Below are positions 1 through 4,891 of a stretch of 5,987 bases of DNA, one piece after another; the first letter of the stretch is position 1; each line of letters opens with the position of its first letter. The translations under genes were made by a program, and so were the position numbers. Source of the DNA: Erysipelotrichaceae bacterium (GTDB taxonomy: Bacteria > Bacillota_I > Bacilli_A > Erysipelotrichales > Erysipelotrichaceae); assembly GCA_900759455.1 (NCBI GenBank), contig CAAEVI010000144.1, forward strand, positions 1 to 5,987, written 5' to 3'. The notes under the pieces are model-generated. The model did not search any database, was not told the DNA's origin, and saw only the letters and a program-made list of their open reading frames with translations.

Positions 1-24
1 CCCTTTTTATACTATGCAGAGGTC

Positions 25-58
25 AAAAAAAAGATACAGCTTTCACTGCATCTTTTTT
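25..58 (-). terminator. Intrinsic terminator after rubrerythrin
   Basis: On the minus strand a 13-bp stem (27-39 with 46-58, one G-T pair) closes a six-base loop and runs into a T tract at 32-25. It begins 10 bases beyond the rubrerythrin stop codon. The outer stem is A/T only, with an A run on one side and a T run on the other, so it could also stop transcription coming from the left on the plus strand. The bases to its left (1-24) hold nothing recognisable. Confidence 0.85.
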
Positions 59-68
59 ACCGTGATTA

Positions 69-608
69 TTAGTAATTTTCCTTACGTACTTCAAAGTAAG
101 AGCGGGCATGATTACATACCGGGCAAACTTCCGGTGCGCTCTTTCCTTTATGCAGATGTCCGCAGTTCAGGCATTCCCAAACTGTTTCTTCGCTTTTATC
201 GAATACTGTTCCATCCTCAATATTGCTTAAAAGTGCATTATAGCGAGCTTCATGTGCTTTTTCAATTTCCAGAACACCCAGCATTGCTTCGGCAATCTCA
301 TCGAAACCTTCTTCTTTTGCCTCTTTTGCCATACGATCATACATATCTGTCCATTCATAGTTTTCTCCGGCAGCGGCATCTTTCAGGTTTTCTACAGTTG
401 AAGGTACTGATCCTCCGTGCAAATATTTAAACCAAAGCTTTGCATGTTCTTTTTCATTATTTGCAGTCTGTTCAAAAATGTTGGAAATCTGTACATATCC
501 ATCCTTCTTAGCTTTTGAAGCATAGAATGTATACTTGTTTCGTGCCTGGCTCTCTCCGGCAAATGCTTCCATTAAATTTTTTTCAGTTTTTGTTCCTTTC
601 AAGTTCAT
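69..608 (-). CDS. rbr: Rubrerythrin (non-haem diiron peroxidase)
   Basis: This 179-residue cytoplasmic protein should reduce hydrogen peroxide to water with electrons passed from its rubredoxin-type iron centre to a diiron site, a standard oxidative-stress defence of anaerobes. The ferritin-like domain covers about residues 5-135 and shows the expected iron ligands: E19, E52 and H55 (ExxH), E85, E116 and H119 (second ExxH). D88 lies where the Desulfovibrio protein has a ligand glutamate, by my alignment from memory. The C-terminal rubredoxin domain has paired CxxC motifs, C146/C149 and C162/C165, so this is the classical order (diiron domain first) and not reverse rubrerythrin. Length is normal and no part is missing. 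The ATG at 608 was chosen because a perfect AGGAGGT lies eight bases upstream; the frame stays open to 728 but that part overlaps the preceding gene and shows no family similarity. It lies 88 bases after the NAD-synthetase-like gene and has its own -10 box. Confidence 0.95.
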   Translation of the reverse strand: MNLKGTKTEKNLMEAFAGESQARNKYTFYASKAKKDGYVQISNIFEQTANNEKEHAKLWFKYLHGGSVPSTVENLKDAAAGENYEWTDMYDRMAKEAKEEGFDEIAEAMLGVLEIEKAHEARYNALLSNIEDGTVFDKSEETVWECLNCGHLHKGKSAPEVCPVCNHARSYFEVRKENY

Positions 609-616
609 AACTTTAT

Positions 617-635
617 ACCTCCTACACTTATTATA
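617..635 (-). promoter_or_regulatory. Rubrerythrin -10 box and ribosome binding site
   Basis: A perfect TATAAT (635-630) and a perfect AGGAGGT (623-617) sit between the upstream stop codon and the rubrerythrin ATG. No good -35 hexamer is found at a 16-18 base spacing, so the promoter may need an activator or be weak. A start site seven bases past the -10 box would put the first transcribed base at about 623, at the edge of the ribosome binding site, giving a leader near 15 bases. No convincing PerR box was found. Read-through from the upstream gene is also possible because no terminator lies between them. Confidence 0.5.
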
Positions 636-696
636 TATCATCTGTTCGAAAAAGAATATAAATTTGCCTACAATGACAAACAACTCTTCTGACGCA

Positions 697-1884
697 TTAC
701 TCTGAAATACGGACCGCCTCACTTTCATTCAGACACTTTATTCCGGTTTCGATTTCACGCTCAATATACGAGTGCTCCATCTCATGATCATAGCGTTTTT
801 TCTGATACCGAAACAAAACCATTGCAATTTCATGAACAAAGGTGCTCGGATCACGCATTTTATCCCGGATATTTCTCGAAAAAGATGAAAAAGCAATCAG
901 ACGCGAACATACCCCTTTGATGCTGTGCGTCTGCTCATAAAATGCAATGATCAATTGATCGACGCTTAGTTCGTCAGCCGACTCAATCACTCCCGCTTCC
1001 ATCAGCTGCAACGGATCAAAATCACAAAGCAAAACAGGATCATTTTGCACATCCCATCCGATGCTTCGCAAAGAAACTTCTTTCTCACCCTCCTTCAACA
1101 TCCATGTACAATCGTATTGTTCAATAATACGTCTGGAAAAACAGTCATTTGCCGCAAATGCATAGTTTATTTTGCTTTTCTTCATCTCATTCAGCAAATA
1201 TGCCAGTCGCTTTTTTTGATCTGTTTTTGCGATCATTTTACTGCCCTCAGATTCGCAGATAAACAATCCATTTTCATATTCGCTAAAATGAATGACTGTT
1301 CTTCTTTTCGTAACGAAACAGCGTCCGTCAAACAAATGCATTCCATCGGTATCCTGCCAGATACCTCCCGCATTGACATAAACCTGTGTTGCTCCTTTGG
1401 GCAATATTGAATATCTGCTTGCATCAAGCGTAATATTCATTGTTGCCATCTGAAGCTCGTCGTGAAAGTTTAAAGCGATATATTCGCCTTTATATTCAAT
1501 CAGTTCCCCGCCGCCAATTTTGTCAAAATAACGAGGGTCGTTACATAAATTTCCATCAAATCCTTTAACACGGATTTCCACGCCATCCCGGCTTGCAAAA
1601 AAAGCTGTATTAAAACACTTTCCACCGCGATAACGCACATTGCCCCATACAATCGCTAAATCATCTGCCAATGCGGAAATCTGATCATTAAAGCTGTCAG
1701 CGTAAATACAGAATTCACGATCCAGCCAAAGATCCCCGAGTGGATATGCCGTTAAAGCATTTTGTGGAAAAACAATAAGATCTGCCGCAGCCTCTTTTGC
1801 CTGTTGGATATACTTTTTCATTGTTTTAAAATTGTCCATGCACTTTCCCGGAACAACCGGCATAGATACAACTGCTATTTTCAT
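697..1884 (-). CDS. NAD-synthetase-glutaminase-like nitrilase-fold protein, probably inactive
   Basis: Residues 1-215 of this 395-residue protein follow the glutaminase domain of glutamine-dependent NAD synthetase: the opening MKIAVVSMPV strand, VFPQNALTAYPLGDLW (38-53), K107 before DPRYF (116-120), YIALNFHDEL (135-144), and VYVNAGG then LFDGRCF (168-190). In that family the catalytic triad is Glu in FPELALTGYP, Lys, and Cys in the ICED motif. Here the Glu is Q41 and the Cys position reads N139-F140, so only the Lys (K107) seems kept. Amidase activity is therefore unlikely. Residues 216-395 have no SGGxDS ATP-binding motif; the last part (about 305-366) faintly recalls the helical tail of NAD synthetase, which is only an impression. 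The frame is intact and uses ordinary codons, which argues for a maintained pseudoenzyme over decay. The ATG at 1884 is chosen over the one at 1908 because the latter lies upstream of the predicted transcript start; GAGAG lies eight bases before the chosen ATG. A role as a binding or regulatory subunit is a guess. Confidence 0.75.
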   Translation of the reverse strand: MKIAVVSMPVVPGKCMDNFKTMKKYIQQAKEAAADLIVFPQNALTAYPLGDLWLDREFCIYADSFNDQISALADDLAIVWGNVRYRGGKCFNTAFFASRDGVEIRVKGFDGNLCNDPRYFDKIGGGELIEYKGEYIALNFHDELQMATMNITLDASRYSILPKGATQVYVNAGGIWQDTDGMHLFDGRCFVTKRRTVIHFSEYENGLFICESEGSKMIAKTDQKKRLAYLLNEMKKSKINYAFAANDCFSRRIIEQYDCTWMLKEGEKEVSLRSIGWDVQNDPVLLCDFDPLQLMEAGVIESADELSVDQLIIAFYEQTHSIKGVCSRLIAFSSFSRNIRDKMRDPSTFVHEIAMVLFRYQKKRYDHEMEHSYIEREIETGIKCLNESEAVRISE

Positions 1885-1910
1885 TAAAATCACTCTCTTC
1901 TTAGTCATAA

Positions 1911-1939
1911 CTTATACAGGTGCTTTGTTCTTTTGTCAA
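1911..1939 (-). promoter_or_regulatory. Sigma-A type promoter for the NAD-synthetase-like gene
   Basis: On the minus strand TTGACA (1939-1934) is followed by a 17-base spacer and TATAAG (1916-1911). Transcription would begin near 1904, leaving a leader of about 20 bases to the ATG at 1884. This excludes the in-frame ATG at 1908 as the start on this transcript. Confidence 0.75.
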
Positions 1940-2007
1940 GAATACTGCACGTGATCTTAAAACAGATCTTGATTCATGGATGACACTGCCATTAACATTC
2001 TTGTCAA
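1933..2007. repeat. Inverted repeat holding both divergent -35 boxes
   Basis: TTGTCAAGAAT (1933-1943) and ATTCTTGTCAA (1997-2007) are inverted copies with one mismatch in 11. Read in its own direction, each arm is ATTCTTG(A/T)CAA and carries the -35 hexamer of the promoter that leaves the region on that side. The 53 bases between hold CACGTG (1948-1953), two GATCTT copies 12 bases apart (1953 and 1965), and a GATCT/AGATC inverted pair (1953-1957 and 1964-1968), which could be protein-binding sites. Confidence 0.7.
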
Positions 2008-2029
2008 TCAAACTATTTTTATCTATAAT
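2001..2029 (+). promoter_or_regulatory. Sigma-A type promoter for the RNA methyltransferase
   Basis: TTGTCA (2001-2006), a 17-base spacer and a perfect TATAAT (2024-2029) form a strong consensus promoter. The start codon is only 16 bases beyond the -10 box. A transcript starting about seven bases after the box (near 2036) would have a leader of roughly 10 bases that begins in the AAGGA ribosome binding site (2035-2039). Confidence 0.85.
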
Positions 2030-2045
2030 AAAAAAAGGATGTGAA

Positions 2046-2789
2046 ATGATTATGGAACGATTTTTATTCGAGGGAAATATTTCGGTAAAGGCAGCGATCA
2101 TGGGCAATGTCCGACCTGTTCATGAAATTCTTGTTGCTGACGGAAAAAAGGACCGTGATACCGTTTGGATCCTGCATCGTGCAATCGAGCGCGGCATTCC
2201 GATCCGAACCATGCGGCGTGAAGACATTAATGCCATTGCACAAGGACATACACACGGAGGTCTGCTGGCATGGTGCGGAGAGCGAACCTTCCAGAACATC
2301 GAACAATGTGATGATCAGGAACAATGTTTCCTTGCTTTGGTCGAAGGTATTGAAGATCCTTTCAACTTCGGTTCTGTCCTGCGGACATTGTATGCAAGCG
2401 GATGCAATGGTGTCATTCTGACGCGTCACTGGCAGCTGGCCAGCTCGGTCATTGCCCGATGCAGTGCGGGAGCAAGTGAATACCTGCCGCTGATCTACGC
2501 TCAGGATCTCCCTGCTATGATCGAACGACTGCATCAGCGCCGCATCAATATCTTATGCGGAGAAAGAAAAAATGCTGTAAGCCTGTATGATTACAGCTTT
2601 CCTTCCAGATTTGTATTAGCAATCGGCGGTGAGATGCGGGGCTTAAGCAAACCGGTTCTGCAGGCATCGGACCAGAACATATATATCCCTTATGGAAGAG
2701 ATGTACGCAATGCCTTGAATGCAGTCAGTGCCACAGCTGTTTTTTCTTTTGAAATTCTCAGACAACGTATAAAAAATCCAAATCAGTGA
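2046..2789 (+). CDS. TrmH/SpoU family RNA 2'-O-methyltransferase
   Basis: This 247-residue protein belongs to the SPOUT (alpha/beta-knot) enzymes that transfer a methyl group from S-adenosylmethionine to a ribose 2'-hydroxyl in rRNA or tRNA. An L30e-like substrate-binding domain fills about residues 1-82 and ends in GHTHGGL, matching the HQG segment of relatives. The catalytic domain shows all three SpoU motifs: motif 1 GIEDPFNFGSVLRT (101-114, with N107 and R113), motif 2 LAIGGEMRGL (191-200), and motif 3 IPYGRDVRNALNAVSA (214-229, with N225). Length matches RlmB-like members, but the target base cannot be read from sequence, and motif 3 has ALNAVSA where most have SLNVSVA. The ATG at 2046 is used because AAGGA lies six bases upstream; the ATG two codons later would be 12 bases away. 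It stands alone between a strong promoter and a terminator, so it is probably monocistronic. Confidence 0.9.
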   Translation: MIMERFLFEGNISVKAAIMGNVRPVHEILVADGKKDRDTVWILHRAIERGIPIRTMRREDINAIAQGHTHGGLLAWCGERTFQNIEQCDDQEQCFLALVEGIEDPFNFGSVLRTLYASGCNGVILTRHWQLASSVIARCSAGASEYLPLIYAQDLPAMIERLHQRRINILCGERKNAVSLYDYSFPSRFVLAIGGEMRGLSKPVLQASDQNIYIPYGRDVRNALNAVSATAVFSFEILRQRIKNPNQ

Positions 2790-2844
2790 AGAAAGAATCG
2801 TCAGGTTCAAAAGTACGATTTGGTCCTCATCTTAAAGGCAAAGC

Positions 2845-2891
2845 AAAAGCCGGGATCCTTGTCACTCGACAAGCGAAAAGCCCGGCTTTTT
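2845..2891 (+). terminator. Two-part terminator hairpin between convergent genes
   Basis: A 10-bp lower stem (2845-2854 with 2881-2890, sequence AAAAGCCGGG) ends in a T run at 2887-2891. Above an uneven internal loop (three bases on one side, seven on the other) sits a 6-bp upper stem CTTGTC/GACAAG (2858-2863 with 2868-2873) with the four-base loop ACTC. It should stop the methyltransferase transcript on the plus strand. In the other direction the T tract is interrupted (TTTTGCTTT), but it may still end the membrane-protein operon. Apart from this hairpin, 2790-2939 holds nothing I can support. Confidence 0.85.
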
Positions 2892-2939
2892 CCTGTTGTT
2901 CAGTTTTCTTCCTCCTGTATTCCATCTTGCAATTACGAC

Positions 2940-3290
2940 TTACTCTCCAAACAGATAACCACAGTATACAGAAAGCATGGAAATAAAGACACTGTTGTTT
3001 TCGGAAAACAGCATTCGCAGCGGCTCGTTCATCAAAGGATCAGCAAAACCTGACTGCAGCGCTATGATGAATACGATGCATACAGCCGCAACGATTTTGT
3101 ACCGTATCGATTTAGTTCGCTGATGCGGTCCATTCAGAAAGTAACCGAATAAAAACGTGCATACAAACATGGCTACTAACAGAAACGAAGATTGATAATC
3201 TTTGATAATATAAGTCTTGATCAAAAGCGAAAACAAAACAAAAGCTGTAACCATCAACAAGGGAAGACCTAAACGCTTAAATATTTTCAC
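2940..3290 (-). CDS. Small four-helix membrane protein, unknown function
   Basis: I do not recognise the family of this 116-residue protein. Four hydrophobic segments are visible at about residues 7-24, 35-53, 65-82 and 100-114, separated by short charged loops (K25-K30-D31, H56-K64, D84-N99), so it is an integral membrane protein with almost no soluble part. The start is GTG at 3290: the TAG of the cyclophilin gene ends only two bases before it, and GGAGAG (3302-3297), inside the end of that gene, is six bases upstream. This arrangement indicates translational coupling and one mRNA. No catalytic motif, cysteine pair or metal-binding pattern stands out. Membership of the same transcription unit as a folding enzyme and a protease-like protein is the only hint to its role. 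Confidence 0.7.
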   Translation of the reverse strand: MKIFKRLGLPLLMVTAFVLFSLLIKTYIIKDYQSSFLLVAMFVCTFLFGYFLNGPHQRTKSIRYKIVAAVCIVFIIALQSGFADPLMNEPLRMLFSENNSVFISMLSVYCGYLFGE

Positions 3291-3292
3291 TT

Positions 3293-3724
3293 CTAGCTCT
3301 CCAATACAATGCTCTCTATTACATCACCGTTTTTCATAGCTCTAACAGCTTCCATATTTGATGTTACACGGCCGAATACTGTATGAACGCCGTCCAGATG
3401 CGGCTGTGGTTCGTGAACAATAAAAAACTGACAGCATCCTGTATCTTTTCCGCGGTGAGCCATGGACAACGCTCCTGTTACATGACGATGCGGATTATTT
3501 GCAGTTTCACAGGGAATCGTATATCCTAAATCGCCGGTACCGTTGCCAAACGGGCAGCCGCCTTGAGAAACAAAACCGGGAATGACACGATGAAACGTTT
3601 TTCCGTTGTAATAGCCTTCTTTAATCAATTTGACAAAATTGGCAACAGTGATCGGTGCATCCTCTTCATATAATTCAAAAGGAATCACTTCCTTGTTTGC
3701 CATCGTAATTTTTCCAGTAATCAT
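3293..3724 (-). CDS. Cyclophilin-type peptidyl-prolyl isomerase
   Basis: This 143-residue cytoplasmic protein is a minimal single-domain cyclophilin, the size of Bacillus PpiB, which catalyses cis-trans isomerisation of Xaa-Pro bonds and assists protein folding. The active-site block FHRVIPGFVSQGG (44-56) contains the catalytic arginine (R46) and Q54; GALSMAH (84-90) and QFFIV (99-103) form the substrate groove, and HLDG followed by H114 closes the pocket. H109 occupies the position of human CypA Trp121, a change usual in bacterial forms and associated with weak cyclosporin binding. No signal peptide is present. ATG at 3724 is chosen because GGAGGA lies five bases upstream (3734-3729); the ATG at 3736 abuts that site and would have no proper binding site of its own. 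Upstream of it is a gap of about 100 bases after the protease gene; downstream it is coupled to the membrane-protein gene. Confidence 0.93.
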   Translation of the reverse strand: MITGKITMANKEVIPFELYEEDAPITVANFVKLIKEGYYNGKTFHRVIPGFVSQGGCPFGNGTGDLGYTIPCETANNPHRHVTGALSMAHRGKDTGCCQFFIVHEPQPHLDGVHTVFGRVTSNMEAVRAMKNGDVIESIVLES

Positions 3725-3739
3725 ATTTTCCTCCATTCT

Positions 3740-3756
3740 CCGCACTTTCTCTGCGG
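3740..3756 (-). other. Small hairpin before the cyclophilin ribosome binding site
   Basis: CCGCA (3756-3752 on the minus strand) can pair with TGCGG (3744-3740) around a seven-base loop, ending five bases upstream of the GGAGGA site. It lacks a T tract suitable for termination on the minus strand. It might mark a processing site or shape translation of the isomerase, but a 5-bp stem can occur by chance. Confidence 0.3.
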
Positions 3757-3776
3757 TTTTATACATCTGTTCAAAA

Positions 3777-3794
3777 AGAAGCTGAGAGAAGCTG
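3777..3794. repeat. Tandem AGAAGCTG repeat
   Basis: AGAAGCTG occurs at 3777-3784 and again at 3787-3794, a 10-base period that places both copies on the same face of the helix. The pair lies in the gap between the protease stop and the cyclophilin start. A paired binding site is possible; no matching promoter with a good -35 box is visible. Confidence 0.3.
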
Positions 3795-3826
3795 TTTGAT
3801 ATCACAATATTGCGAAATTATTTACT

Positions 3827-4798
3827 TCATCTCAATAATACCGTTTTCCTGCTGTTTACAAAGCGAATGCGTCTTCCCGCAAAAATTTCATTTCCAAATA
3901 TGCCGTCAAAGGGACAGCCGGGAAATATTTCCACGAAAGCTGTAATGCTGCCGCGAAGCTCAATAGAGGCTCTGTCCAGGCGAAGTGTCAGAGAATCAAT
4001 GATCGGTGTCTGCATTTCTTCTTTACCATGTACACCGAATCCGATCACCTTTGCTTCACTGACAATTTGAAGCCCCTTTTCCCTAACGTACGCTTCCCCC
4101 AGCCAGCTTTGTTTGGCGCCGCTGTCTATACCGAACAAAGAAACTTCGTTTTTTTCGTTTCTGACAAGAACAGCCGGAAAACTGCAGGAAAGCAAATTGG
4201 GATGATCCAGACGAAAACGATTCGGAAAGACCTTAAAACGTCCGGCTATCGTGTCCATTTCGAAATCAATCTGACTAAGAAGATCCCAGCCAAGAATACC
4301 GTCAAATCGCAACAGATCATGATGAAAAAAAGGCATTGAAAACTGTTGTTGTTCTAAAATAACAAGAGGAACATGCTGCCAACTGATTCCTCCGATATCG
4401 ACAGAAGAAGCCATCACTGCCTCCAGCATCATTTTTTTGGCACCAACGCTTCCGATTTCAAGTTTCCCTTGGATCGTTTGCAGATGCAGCTGCTCAAGAC
4501 AGCGTCTGCGAATACCGCTGATCTGTGCACCAGAGTCGATAATAAAATTAAATCTTTTCTCGTTGATCCAAACAGATATTTCATACAATCCAAACAGATT
4601 GCGTCTCATCTTTCGTTCAAAAGTTTCCTGTTTCTGTATCATTGCAGGCGGCTTTGAGGAACTGCACAGCATTTGATAAGAAGCACTCTCGGACAATGGT
4701 CCGACATATTCACGTATCCGGTTAAGACAATGTTTGTATTCAACTTCAGTAATAGCTGCCGAAGCACATTCTTGAACTTTGACACGGTGTATCAGCAT
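3827..4798 (-). CDS. Two-lobed retropepsin-like aspartic protease
   Basis: This 323-residue protein carries two tandem copies of the retropepsin-like fold (clan AA aspartic proteases). Lobe 1 (about 72-193) has FIIDSGAQIS with catalytic D88, and DGILG (166-170) as the closing hydrophobic-hydrophobic-Gly motif. Lobe 2 (about 206-323) has FGIDSGAKQS with D225, and DGIFG (298-302). Both match DSGAxxS, and the distance from Asp to the closing Gly is similar (82 and 77 residues), so the gene looks like an internal duplication. Retropepsins normally need two identical chains to build one active site; here one chain could supply both aspartates, as in pepsin. There is no signal peptide or membrane segment, so it should act in the cytoplasm. 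Residues 1-68 are polar and unassigned. ATG at 4798 is preferred over TTG at 4801 because GGGGAGGAG (4813-4805) is then six bases away. It heads the set with cyclophilin and the membrane protein. Substrate unknown; loss of activity is possible. Confidence 0.82.
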   Translation of the reverse strand: MLIHRVKVQECASAAITEVEYKHCLNRIREYVGPLSESASYQMLCSSSKPPAMIQKQETFERKMRRNLFGLYEISVWINEKRFNFIIDSGAQISGIRRRCLEQLHLQTIQGKLEIGSVGAKKMMLEAVMASSVDIGGISWQHVPLVILEQQQFSMPFFHHDLLRFDGILGWDLLSQIDFEMDTIAGRFKVFPNRFRLDHPNLLSCSFPAVLVRNEKNEVSLFGIDSGAKQSWLGEAYVREKGLQIVSEAKVIGFGVHGKEEMQTPIIDSLTLRLDRASIELRGSITAFVEIFPGCPFDGIFGNEIFAGRRIRFVNSRKTVLLR

Positions 4799-4828
4799 CA
4801 ATTACTCCTCCCCATCTTTCCATTCGTT

Positions 4829-4837
4829 ATTATAGCA
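4829..4837 (-). promoter_or_regulatory. Extended -10 promoter for the protease operon
   Basis: TGCTATAAT (4837-4829 on the minus strand) is a perfect extended -10 element; transcription would start near 4822, about 24 bases before the ATG. The -35 zone at a 17-base spacing reads TACACC, a poor match, as is common when an extended -10 is present. Confidence 0.65.
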
Positions 4838-4855
4838 TACTTTAGTTACAGGGTG

Positions 4856-4861
4856 TATAAT
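4856..4861 (+). promoter_or_regulatory. -10 box for the DUF4438 gene
   Basis: A perfect TATAAT lies 30 bases before the ATG, giving a predicted leader of about 24 bases. No good -35 hexamer is present: the expected place (4833-4838) reads TAGCAT and overlaps the extended -10 of the divergent protease promoter. Confidence 0.5.
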
Positions 4862-4891
4862 GGAACAAACAGTGTAAGAAAGGAGCTTTTC

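Noticed and set aside
14..430. Plus-strand frame opposite rubrerythrin
   Set aside because: It reads through the terminator and the reverse complement of the rubredoxin domain; its His/Leu-rich translation is typical of an antisense shadow.
624..645. PerR-type operator at the rubrerythrin -10 box
   Set aside because: Only one half resembles TTATAAT; the second half of the palindrome is absent.
69..728. A longer rubrerythrin starting at 728 with 40 extra N-terminal residues
   Set aside because: The extension overlaps the end of the NAD-synthetase-like gene, has no family similarity, and the ATG at 608 has a perfect ribosome binding site.
1885..1908. Start of the NAD-synthetase-like protein at the ATG at 1908
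   Set aside because: The predicted transcript begins near 1904, downstream of that ATG, and MKIAVVSM at 1884 is the normal beginning of the family.
2064..2534. Long minus-strand frame opposite the methyltransferase gene
   Set aside because: It lies wholly antisense to a gene with all three SpoU motifs and has no recognisable domain or binding site.
2786..2986. Plus-strand GTG reading frame overlapping the methyltransferase stop
   Set aside because: It runs straight through the terminator hairpin and into the opposing membrane-protein gene, and its translation resembles no family.
3758..3763. TATAAA on the minus strand as a cyclophilin promoter
   Set aside because: No -35 hexamer at 16-18 bases and no extended -10 TGn; too weak to call, though an internal promoter is not excluded.
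3725..3805. N-terminally extended cyclophilin from 3805 or 3736
   Set aside because: The added residues are not part of the fold, the GGAGGA site serves the ATG at 3724, and the 143-residue form matches the usual short bacterial cyclophilin.
4799..4801. TTG start one codon before the protease ATG
   Set aside because: The spacing from GGAGGAG becomes too short, and ATG is the stronger codon.
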